The notes below the pieces were generated by a model. That model was not told the origin of the DNA. It saw only the letters and a program-made list of their open reading frames with translations, and ran no database searches. DNA of 64,000 bases from positions 10,361,501-10,425,500 of the forward strand of contig JBBMNZ010000035.1 of NCBI GenBank assembly GCA_037954325.1, given 5' to 3'. The position numbers were made by a program, and so were the translations under genes. The stretch is from Fistularia commersonii (taxonomy: Eukaryota; Chordata; Actinopteri; Syngnathiformes; Fistulariidae). Shown here piece by piece: positions 49,801 through 62,845 of this stretch. How positions within the stretch are numbered: position 1 is the stretch's first letter; each line of letters begins with the position of its first letter.

Positions 49801-52800
49801 TTTTCCTTCTCTGCATCATGTTGACAAACTCTCTACCTTTTGCTGTCATGGTCCCGATATTCAAAGTCCCTACTCTCAGTCCCAGACTCTTGCCTTTTCT
49901 CTTCTCCCTCTGCTTTTGAACACACCTTCCTCCTCTCCTTTGAGTATCAGTTTCCATTGGTACCCTGTTTGTCATAGGTACCAATGGCGGTTGTTGTTAA
50001 CCCTGACCTCGACCGATCTGGTATGATCTTGTTATTAGGTTTGATTTGCATGTTTGGTTTTGTCAAAAGTTTTACACTGGATGCCATTCCTGACGCAACC
50101 CTCTGCATTTATCTCGGCTTGGGACCTGCTCAGAGAGACACTGGCCTGTGCCCCCCCCCGAGGCTGGCTTAGGGAGACACTGCTACCTAAATAACATTAA
50201 AAATATACTGAGCGCCTAGAGTGGCTGGTGTCAGTCTTACCTCAGATCCCTGCGTTCCTTCTGGCAGTTTCCCAGGAAGTTCCCATACTGGCAGGAGTAA
50301 ACCTGATTGTGTATGGCCACCAGGAAGCGCTCGTTGAACTCAAAGGCACATGGGAACTGCTCCGACAGCTGCCACACGCTCTCTAAGAACTGATCAATAA
50401 CAGGGGACACCTCCTTAGGGTCTCCATCCAGGTGTGCATATCTGTAAGAGAAAGATTTCAATAAAGCTGAAATGCACACTGTTAAGTTAAGATCATTGCC
50501 TACCAGTAGAAAATGTTATGCAATGTGCTTATTATATGGATTATTAACAAATTAACAGTGTAAATAGTTTTCAACAAAACACACAGCACACTTTGTAAAT
50601 GTGATGCATTGACCTCTCAGGGCCACTGCATTGCTTCGGTTGATTTATATACTTCCTGTATGTATTTTGAATATCTGCTTTTGGCTTAACAAGGCATCTG
50701 ATCCTCATATGAATATAATCTTTGTCACTATCAAGGCAGCATTTTCTGTGGGGCTCAGAGCTGATCCCTGATGGAGTCCCACCTCCACCTTGAACTTCTC
50801 TGTTGCCCCTACAGCCCACTGTACCAGTGTCTCACAGCTAGCATACATGTCCTGCACCAATCTAACATACTTCTCTGCCGCTCCAGACTTCCTCATACAA
50901 TACCAGAGCTCCTCTCTTGGCACCCTGTCATATGCTTTTTCTAGGTCTACTAAAACACAATGCAGCTCCCTCTGGCCTTCTCTGTACTTTTCTATCAGCA
51001 TTCTCAACGCAAATACTGCACCTGTAGTACTCTTCCAAGGATGCTGTTCACAAATGCTGACTTCTGCTCTCAGTCTAGTATCCACTACTCTTTCCCATAA
51101 CGTCATTGTATGGCTCATCAACTTTATCCCTCTATAGTTGCCACAATTCTGCAAATCCCCTTTATTCTTAAAAATAGGCACCATCACACTTTGTCTCCAT
51201 TTTTTAGGCATCTTCTCACTCTCTAAGATCCTGTTGAATAATCTAGTCAGAAAATCTACCGCTGCCTCTCCTAGACACTTCCACATGTTCACAGGTATAT
51301 CATCAGGACCAATTGCTTTTCCACTCTTCATCCTCTTCAATGCCTTCCTCACTTCACTTTTACAAATTTGTGCTACTTTGTGATCTACAATAGTCCCCTC
51401 TTCTACCCTTGCCTCTCTTTCATTTTCCAGATTCATCAGCTCTTTAGAGTACTCTTTCAATCTTCCCATCACTCTTCTAGCATCTGTCAATACATTTCCC
51501 TCTCTGTTCTTAATCACCCGGACCTGTTGTACATCCTTTCCATCTTTATCTCTCTGTTTTGCCAACCTGTATAGATAATTCTCACCCTCCTTACTATCCA
51601 ACCGAGCGTACAAGTCATCGTACGCCCTTTGTTTTGCCTTTGCTACCTCTATCTTTACCTTTCGCCGCATCTCCATGAACTCCTGTCTGTTCTCTTCAGT
51701 CCTCTCAGTATCCCACTTCTTCTTCGCTAACTGCTTTCTCTGTATATACTCCTGCACTTCCTCATTCCACCACCAAGTCTCCTTATCTACTGCCTTGGAG
51801 AGACATGAGCCAGAGACGCCCTGAGGCAGCATATTTTTCACAACTGTTATGGTCTACCTTAAAAACTTTTGGCAAAACATGTAACAGCAAAGTTCACAAA
51901 ATGGCTATTGTTGTTATTGTTGCTATTGTAATACACGCTTGTGATCTGTAACTGACCTTTGGGAGAACTTGTGTCCGAAAGAAACCCAGTCCCTCTCTAT
52001 CAGCACCTTCAACAGGGATAAATCAGAATGAGGGCTGGGTAATAAGGGAAAGGTGAATTGAAGGTGAATTGAAATGAACTGATAAAAAAGAATGTCCGTG
52101 TGTCTAAGTGCATGTGTGTGGTACCATGAGTCCTTTAATGGTGCGGTAGAAGGGGTCCAACAGGACGCTGGCCACAGAGCAGGCCTGGGCCGTCCTGTCC
52201 CAGCCATCAGAGCAGTGGACCAACACACTCAACCCTTCATCAGCCACCGCCTAACAAGACACGACAGAACAAACACTCCTGAAAAAAGGCACAACTGCCT
52301 CATGATGAAAGCTAGAAAAGTTGAAATACAGCTTTATTTGTCCTAAAGGAAATTAGGCTGCCAGATTTATCAAAATATTACAATAACATCAAAATTCAAA
52401 TCAACCCAAACTGACAAACTGTGGCCCTATTTTCTGCAATGAGCATCTAAAAAACCTCTTAGCAACTAATTAGACTCATACAATCAACGAAATAGAATTT
52501 AATTTGGCTTTCATTTTGCTGTTCTCATGTATCTGCATCACAAATTTTGCAGTTAGATGAATATAGCATAGTTTTTCTCTTCAAGTGAACCATGAGTTAG
52601 GTCACAAAAATAAAGCACAATATGTCACATTGTTCCTTCTATAGTCCCGTTGCCTCTTTTACACATTTTTATTCATGTAGGTTGATAGGTAGATTGGTGC
52701 CTGGAGTGTGAATGTGAAAGACAGCTGACATTATCACCAATAAATAGTCCTCATGGTGAAACATTTATTTCGCTTTGTATTGTATAATGGCAGAAATATT

Positions 52801-53553
52801 CAGCTGACAGGAGAAGACTAATGTTTTAAGCTAATTAGGAGATGTTTTATATCCAATTTTGCTTTTATCATCAAACAGTTGGTTTTTATTATAGTATCCA
52901 GATTGTTGCACTTGTGGCCACTGAATTCACATCATGACTCTAGTGCTACTGTGTGTGTGTGTGTGTTTGTGTGTGTGTGCGTGTGTGTTTGTGTGTGTGT
53001 GTGTGCGAGCATGTGAGCATGTGCACTTGTGCATACATACCCTGGCTATGAAGACCCCTGCATCTAGAATGGCTTTAATGTGCTTGAGCCAACCAGAATT
53101 TTCCAGACCCCACAGGAAGTCAGTCATTGATGGAGAGCGCATTTCACTCACTGCATGAAAACGGACGTACGGATGGATGGGGGATTCAAACACACACACA
53201 TACATATACATGCACACAGGTATGTAGGGATATGAGAAACATATCATCAGAAAAAGTGATTTTTTTTTTTTTAGTAAGAGCAGATCAGTGTAATAACTCA
53301 AAGTGTATTGCATCCATGCAACTATGATATCCTCATTAGATTTAGGGCATGTGATTGCTCAACAAACGCAGTGGTACGTACAGCATTGAACAAAGACACC
53401 AGGGGGAAAAACTGCTGCATATAGAATGATTTTTTGAATGTAACACAAATGCTACGGAGTGAGAAGTGTCTGTGTGTGTATGTGTTTGTGTGTGTGTGTG
53501 TGTGTGTGTGAGTGTGTGTGTGTGTGGGTGCGTGTGTGGGTGCGTGCGTGCGT

Positions 53554-53602
<49 letters not shown>

Positions 53603-56600
53603 TAGGAGAGAGCGATAGAGAGAGAAAGAGAGCAAGATAGAGAGACACAATCTGCCTGACACCTCTGTGAGTCCTCTGAAGAATCCTGAGAAGATCCTCT
53701 GGCTGCCTTGTTTGTGACCTCCTGCTGCAGCCAGTACAATATTGTTGAAGCAATGTTAAATATGATTTGGTGTATATCATGTGTTCTAATTTCCTATTCC
53801 GTGCAATCTGATCTATTCTATTTAATTTTGATGCAGCTTCCATCAGAAACTAGATGCTGAGTATTTCACACTCAGCAGAGAGGCGTTGGACTTCTGGTAT
53901 GTTGCTAAAACAACATCCCATTACTGCATTTTCTGGTGGAAGATGGAGTACATGACATTATACTGATGGGTTTGATGAAAACCAGGTATCCAAAAAACCG
54001 CACAGACACTTCATCAACACATTAGCATGCTCAGACACAAGGACACATAGACAATTCTTACCATCAATGATTTTCTGCTGGCTGTTCCTCATCACATGAA
54101 TGTTTTCTATACCGATGAACTGCAGCTTGATGTTTGTGTAGTGGTCCTCGTTCTCATAGCCTTTACCTGCGGCTCGGTTTGCCATCGCATTCAGCTGTGC
54201 AGACACCAAGGAGACCATGCAGGCATTACTGCTTGCTGCAAGTTCTGTGTTTTTCACTGAGTGTGAGTGAGGCGCGAGGTACCTTTGGCCTTGTATCAAC
54301 CACGTAGATGTAGTCGCTTCCAGGGTTGGACTTCATCACAGCCTGCAACATTGCCTCATCATCCTGACAGCGTCCGCTGAATCCTGACAGTGGCTGACTA
54401 CACCGGCACACTGCCGCCTAGAGGCAACATAGATCTTGTCGCACTTTCAAGGTTACAGAAATTCTGAATCTCATTCTTCTACTGTGGGTGATCACTGACC
54501 AGGGTGTCCTGGTGGAAGTAAGACAGAGCAGGAAATCGTCCTCGACTCCTGAACCTTGAACTGCCCACAATGGTGGAGGGTGTGGCTGACTTTGGGACAA
54601 ACAGGACTGATGGGTACGTGTCACACACCTGGTAGGAGACACAAACATGCCTGTCACATCAAAAGTATAGTTGCATTCAATTTAAGATAGAATCAGCAAT
54701 CATCACATTAGTGAGATTTTGAGGCTTTGATGGCACTTTATAATTTTTAAAGAAAGTGTAACAGCTAACAAAATGGTAAATTGTCTCCCATTAGAGCTTT
54801 CAAATTTTTTTTGTTTCAAAGCATGTGTATGTTGTATGTGATCTCCTTGCACATGAAGTGTTTTGGATGTGGTGAAGGGGGCCATATTATGAGGATGTGT
54901 CCACACTGAATTGGTGAGGGGTAGTGCCCTGTAACCCAGTGACACAGTTGGCGCATCACTCTGGACCTCAACCCCTGACACTGCAGTGCAACATGGCCAG
55001 TGGAGGGTTTGCATGGTCCCGTAGCAAACAACAAGGGTGAGATTAGCAAGATGAATGCAAAGTACAGAGTGGGCGGACAGGTGAGGTAAGAATCAAGCAG
55101 GATGGTGAGCGTGTACAGTGAGAGTGTTTACCCTGCTACACTGCACTTCTCTAGAACCTTCGCCCCAAACTTCATCAACATAGAACACCTAGTCCAGGGA
55201 AGTTCAGGCCTGTTTGTCAAAGCGGCCTTTGATCATTTTAGTGTTGTTTCAATCAATATTTATGACTCGCAACAAAGTTGCAGAGAAATAATTCTTTTTT
55301 GAGAAATTAAAAGACTGTATGTTCTATGAAAATGTTTTCTCAGGTGGTGATTTTAATTGTGCCGAGAATTAACTTTTAGATCACAACTATATAGAGCCTC
55401 ATCGAGCCTCTCAGCACACACAGAAGCAGCTGGTCTCTTACCATGGCCTGGTGGATGTATGGAGAAGGATGGACATGAGCTGTGGACAATTCACATGGTA
55501 CACGCGCAGAAAAATCGCTTTAGCCTATTTTTATGTTTTTAAGCATCAGTTTAACATCTTGAAAACTTGTAGGATTGTACCATTTACCGATCAATTCAAA
55601 CCGAAGAAGCATCTTGGATGAGAAGTGAAACATCTTCAAGGTATGAAAATTAAGTCCGGTTGCCATGAGAAGAAGATTTTGACAAGCATTAACCATGACT
55701 TGGATGACTTGGAACCTTCACAGACAGATTTTATCACTAGGTTTTACCTTTTACACTTCTGAATATGCCAGGCAAAGTGTTATAAGTTTGCACCCTGATT
55801 TCTCAGTGTATGGGAAAGGGATTAGTTGGGTGTCCTGTTGAACATTTTTGGAATTCAGATGACTCATTTGTTGACCTGGCGACACTTCGATAGAATCAAT
55901 AAAACATGAAGGCAGAGACTATTAGTACAAATTATGGCTCTGATAAAGTAGTAGCTGAGTGTGTTTTCATTCACTTTCCAGTGTTGTTTGGCAAAAGAGC
56001 ATCTGATTCTTTGCATGTGTACACATTTGAGTTTGTTATACTGATGGCATTAAGGATGACTGACCAGAAAAGGTGCTGCAAGTCTAAATCTGAAGTGGTT
56101 TGGACCATAAAGAAGGCATCAGGATCTGCTCTATTAGATTTACTGAGAAGGATCCTGTTTAAATGACAAGACTCAGGACTTGGCATGATAAAGTCCACTG
56201 TTTATCGTAGGAAAATCATATGATAGCATGTTTGCTGAAACAATTATGCTTTTTCTTATAACATTCAGAAATATACAGGACTGTCTCAGAAAATCAGAAT
56301 ATTGTGTTAAAGTTCTTTATCTTCAGTAATGCAATTAAAAAAACAAAAAATACTTTTTCATGATATTCTAATATTTTGAGATAGGATTTTTGAGTTCTCT
56401 TAAGATGTAAGCCATAATCAACAATATTAAAATAATAAAAGGCTTGCAATATTTCAGTTGATTTGTAATGAATCCAGAATGTATGACATTTTTGTTTTTG
56501 TAATTGCATTACAGAAGATATTACACATACAATATTCTAATTTTCTGAGACAGTCCTGTATGTTGATACAGAGTAAACAAAATGGTATCATAGGGAGTAT

Positions 56601-59600
56601 ACAGAAGTATCGATCCATCTATCCATCTTCCCCAACTTATCCGGAGTCGGGTTGCAGGGGCAGCAGCCGGAGCAGTGAGGCCCATTTCCCCCTCTCCCCA
56701 ACCACATGGTCAAGCTCCTCTGGGCGGACTCCAATGCGTTTCCACATCAGCCTGGAGACCTAATCTCTCCAGTGTGTCCTGAGTCTTACCCGTGGTCTCC
56801 TCCCAGATGGACATGCCCGGAATACCCTCCCCTGGAGGTGTTCAGGGGGTACCCTGACCAGATGCCCAAGTCACCTCAGAGAGAGGATCTGAGTCCTCTC
56901 TATGCGGCGGAGTGGCTGCTCTACTCCGAGCTCCTCCCGGATGACCGTACTTCTCACCCAGCCACGCTGCGGAGAAAACACCTTTCACCCGCTTGTATTT
57001 GCTATCTTGTTCTTTTGGTCACGACCCAAAACTCCCCAAAGTGACCATAGGTGCGAGTGGGAACGTAGGTCAACCAGTAAATTGAGAGCTTCGCTTTCCG
57101 GCTCAGCTCATGCTTTACCACAACAGACAGGTACAGAATCCGGATCACTGCAGACATCGCATTGATCCACCTGTTTATCTCTCGCTCCATCCTTCCCTCA
57201 CCCGTGAACAAGACCCCGACATACTATAACTACTCCACTTGGGGCAGGACGTCTTCCCCTACCTGGAGTGGGCATTCCGCCATTTCTACCATGAGCACCA
57301 TGGTCTCAGATTTGGAAGTGCTGATCCTCATCCCGGCCGCTTCACACTCGGCTGCGAATCGCTCCAGTAAGAGCTGGAGATCATGGCCTGATGAAGCCAA
57401 CAGAACCACTTCATCTGCAAAAAGTAGAGACTTGATCCTGTGGCAACCGAACCGGATCCCTTCGACGCCCTGGGTACGCCTAGAAATTCTGTCCATAAAC
57501 ATTAAGAACAGAATCGGTGATAAAGGGCAGCCCTCGCGGACTCCAACTCTCACCAGAAACAGGTCCAACTTACATCCGGCAATACGGACCAAGCTCCAAT
57601 ATCCAATCATACAGGGACCAAACCCCGTTATATGGTCTGTTCGGTCGCTGTATGATTGGTGTACCCCATACTCTTGGAGCACCCCCCACAGGATTGTCCT
57701 CGAGGTGTTCTAGTTGATTAAAGTTTCCAGGACGAATTAACATCAATCTTAGGCTAAGCACTGCTTTGACTAGACTTTCTACAAAGCAGAATAAAGAAAC
57801 ATGTGATGCAACAACCAATTGTGGACTGACCGAACAATGTAGACCAGGGGTGCTCAATACGTCAATCGCAATCTTCCAGTCTATCTCAAAGGTAATACTG
57901 GTAAATTGCATGACACTAAAAAAAATAGACGTCAGCCTATCATCCATCCTGTCACTTCATTCATATACAGGGCAGCCAGTCAGATGACATCTGATTTTTT
58001 CTGACACTGAAGTCAGTTCACATGCACAAATAACAGCGCAAAGTGGGGCAAAACTTACAAGCTAGTCAGCAAGTTACCTCCAACTTTTAGCCATCGTTTT
58101 TTTCTCTTAAACTTTAGAAAGGGTATAAAATGAGTGGGGGAGCTGGACCAAGTAAGAAGACAAAAAATGTATTACTTTCATATGGAATGGACTTTTTGTC
58201 ATTTTTCGGACTGTTCATGGAAAATACGGACACGGACATCCCGCTGAAAAGCGAGCTGAGAAAGAGAAAGGTGAAGGAAATAAAATCTCAGTTGTCCGGC
58301 CAGCAGTCACTTTTCACACAACATAATTCAAAAGCGAAAGCCATGACCGAAGCATCGTTCGGGGTGAGTCACGTCATCGTTAATAAGGCTGGCTGGCAGC
58401 AGCTATTGTCCAGACTATGCATCCCTAGCTGATTCAATGCAGTGCAAGTCATCAGACTGAACTTGGGTAATCATAAAAAAATTTATAGAATTATTTTGTG
58501 TTGTGCAGTATCGGCTCATGTGCTAATGCAAGGTACATCAACATACATTGTACATATAAAGAATGTTTTGCATTTTTGTTGTGGGTAGATCATTTTGACT
58601 TAGTCATTTTATAAGTAACTCCCATGCTGAAAAAGTGTGAGCACTCCTGACAGATGACTTATTGCTACCAAATGACCCTTGAAATCCAGCAAAAAAGTGT
58701 CTTCTAACCAAAATCTTTAAGCGTATGTTTAATTTTTTTAAGTAAAATAAACCAAACTGAATGTCCAAACAACTTTGGTGGTAGCAGACATTTAGCATTC
58801 CTCATTAAACCCAGGCATTATGATATAACTAGGTGAAATTGGCTCAGAAAGGAAAAATAACACGAAAGGAAGTTGAATGGGGCTGGGGGTCAAACATATC
58901 TGTTGATTTATCATGAGAACAGACGATGTGTCAAGGCTACCTGTAATCCCCAAATTTTTTACTTTTTTATCCATTTTTTATCTTTTTTATCCATTTTATC
59001 ACAACAAATAGACTTGTAAGCATCATCTGCATTTTCACTGTGATTGAGAGAAATACTTAGGTAAAGATTGTAGAAGATACTACCAGCTCCAGTTGGACTC
59101 GAAAATCATTTTGATCCCATTTAATTAAAGAACTATGACAATGAGACTTACCCTGTATTCACTGTTTGCCGCCGTAGATACCCAGAGATTATTAGGAACC
59201 CCCATCCTCTTGTAATCGGCCATTAGATCCATGAAATTCCATGTCTCTTCTCTCTCCTCCTTGTTCACGTTAGGGTTGAAGGAAAGGCAGTACAGCTCAC
59301 TGTACTTCTCTGGGATATAAAATATAATACAATGAATAAATGACTAACTATTAACATACTCCCCAAAGTAAAAATGTGTGTGAGTTGTATGTTGTTTTAT
59401 TTGGTTTACAACAGTGTATTCTACTGTCATGGGTAGAATAGGAAACATTACAATAACATTTCAATGTCATCAAATTGTAAATATTTCCATAATTACTATG
59501 TTAAATCAGTTCCATGAGATTATCTAATGTGAAGGTGTGAGAAGCTTTGAATGGCTGCAAATTGTAATTTTTTTTTAGAAGAAAACTAAATTATATGTGA

Positions 59601-62600
59601 AGTTATTTTAGGCAAGGAATAAAGTTAAATAGTTCCATCTTATAGAATAGCAGGCACTTATACCAGCACACACAGTTGCACACAAACCTGGTCGTGACAG
59701 TCTGACCAAAGACGCTTGAAAATCAATACAGTCTCGCTCCTGCGGGATGAAAAGCTGGACTACGCGAAAGTCCTTGCAGCGTAAGATGAGCTGGCTTCCC
59801 GTCGGGGTGGTGGGCAGCCTCTCAACACTGCTCACCATGCTGTGCAACATCTGACACATAGAAACATGTACGGCACGCATGCACACAGAAACGCACAAAT
59901 GCACACAGACACATACATACATACATACATACACCTCTCTAAGTGAGTATCAAAAGACAGTGGTTTCATGTTCAACACATGTCACATTGTTATTTAACCC
60001 TTGTGATTTTAAGCCATCGGGGGGAAATTATGACATTTACTTTTTGGGGAAGAGAAATAAGAGGCTTTTGCAGCTGGTTTACAACAAACTTATTAGAATC
60101 TGTCTCACTGGCTTCAGTTACTCCAGCAGACACAGTGAATGTCTGTTCAGTAGAAACTGACACCTCTGGATACCAACACTATCAACTGGTAGGTGGGGGA
60201 TATGAGAGGCTCATCCTTCTCCAGCAGATGCTATGCAAGACATCTGCTGTAGTATCTTTCCATCCTGTATTTGCAAAGTCCTTACTCAGACATCCCACAA
60301 GAGGGGAAAACTTTGCCTTTAAACTTGAAAATATTGCAAATTATCAACATCTTGGGTGAATATTTCACTCAGGACATTTTAGGCTTTTAAACTGATTACA
60401 CAAATCTGCAATATTGGGGAGTTCATTCAAACATGTCTGCATTATGTTTTTTAAAGAATTATAACAACTCAAGCTACCAAAACTAACAAACTAGTACTGA
60501 TATCGCCTTCTACTTACCTGCCAAATCTGCAAAATAACAACAAACATGACATTGTGACCACGATTATGAACTCAGGAGTTTCATTTCTATTCTAAACTCA
60601 AAATTATAGAGATGTGTCAATGTGTCAGTTAGATTCAGTTGCTTGAAAGATACAACTTGGTTGTAGGTTATTGAACAGATAGATAACACTTGGAGGTCTG
60701 CTTTGCAATGAAGAGAAAATAAAAATTACAAATGCTAACATAATATGTATCCATATGTTGTGTATTTGTGATTTCTGGAAAGAAAATATCACCTTAAAAA
60801 ATATGTAGCTTTCTTTTTCACCTTTTTTTCAAGTTTTTCCAGCAAACAACTTGAATTAAACTTAAAAAAAATGAACACGAATCAATAAAAATCTGGGAAA
60901 AATAAATCCTAAATCAATAAAAAAATATAAATAAAACATGACAATTTGAGGGCCATTGAACCACTCTGGTGAAAATGTGAACACCTATATCTTCTAAGAT
61001 TCAAAATGTTACTCTGAAATAAACATGGAAATAACACAGAAGTGTTTTTTTCTGTAAATGTGTAAATTATATTAATATGTAGCTCAAATTTACCTTGGCT
61101 TATGATACTACTGATGATGTTAAAGTGATTAGTTTTAAGAAGATAATTGCCTACCTTTCACAGACTATACACTGTTTTACAGCATTGATGTATGGAGAGA
61201 ATCGTAAAGAATAAGAGATACATTAACAACTAACTTTTAAGGTCATAGTCAGTAAGGCTTGGCAGTAGGTTTTTTTGTAATATATGCATAGGAGCCATTG
61301 CAACCCATGTAAAGATATCCTATGTCTGCAACATGCCACTAAGTCCTTGATTCATATTAGTGAACTGTTCATTACTGGATATGAAGTTTGAAGTTGATGT
61401 TTAGGTTAAATAAATAGATGACATAGTCTGTGCAATTGCACTATTTTGAATGAGTAGGTCCAAAAATGTGTCTTTCCCAATTACCAGCATTATAACATAT
61501 TACATTAGTAGATTTAGAGTCAAATTGACATGCTCATAAAAAATAATTTTAAAGCCCTTAAAAAAGCACTAAAGTGTATGAAATTTGCTTCTTTTCCAAT
61601 TCATTATCAAGATCCAATGCAGAGGGGTTTTTGCTAATTATTCAACAATTCTAAACATCTATTATTTTAGTTTAGTTTAGCATACTTATGTTTTTTTTCT
61701 CCACCACTGACATCATAACTCGATTTTTGACTAGTGATGGCAATAGCAAATGACAGCAATTGGTGTAAAAACAAATTACCATTTAAAAAAAGCAACATTT
61801 TTATTTTATTATGATTGACTTGACTGACAAACGTAGCTTTCCCAAAAAGAAATTCTCTCATATTCAGGCTCTTTTCACCATGATTTACAATATATGTACA
61901 TTTATTTATTGATGATACAGTCAACAGCTCTGAGAACTGAAGAAGCCACTCCAATGAGAGGTGAAACAGATTTGACAGTGATTAACCATGACCTGGATGA
62001 CTGAGAACCTCCATACATACATTTGGTATCAAACAGCTTTTTAAGTGAACCTGTGATTCCACTTTGATTACTCATGACAGCTTGGGCTGACAAAACACAA
62101 CCTACAGACTGTTTATATCAATGTCTCCATCTTGTCTGTGTTGTGGATTAAATGAAGTTTACCCAGGTCTCTTTGCGTGTGTCTGGGTTGTTTTCAATAA
62201 ACATGGTGTGTGTTGCAGACAGGTAGAGGGTCCCAACACTGGCCTTCCTCTGGCCAATGGACCGATCCAGGAGACGCACGTTCTCCACCTAGCGGAGGAA
62301 TGCAAGCAAACAGCAAAAGGTCCTAGGTTTGCATGAAAAAGCGGATTAACCTGAAAAAAAGCTATAAAATACAGTCCATTCATCCCGGAGAGGGTTTAAA
62401 TGGAATGTGTTTTTCACTTAAAAACAAAACACAGCCTCACAGTGCTGTACACGGTGTTTACAGTGCTGTTTTTTGTAATTAGAGCAGAATTCCTCATATT
62501 AGCTAATTGGAAAATGTCAGCATTTTATAAGAAAAATGCATGACTTTATTTTATATAATGCAGCAATATATCCTTTCTGTAATTTAAATTTATTGCGCCA

Positions 62601-62785
62601 TTGATAATGTATTTAGAAAAATACTATTTATCAGGGGATTTCGAGATAATCAAGTATGGATGTTCCTGCAGATTTAACCACACACTGTCTGCCCTGTAGA
62701 TTCATGCTTTGTCCTCCAACAACCAGTGTGTATGCTTATAAAGAGAAGGGGGGATGTCTTTGCCAGACAGCAAAACATAAGGAAA

Positions 62786-62845
<60 letters not shown>

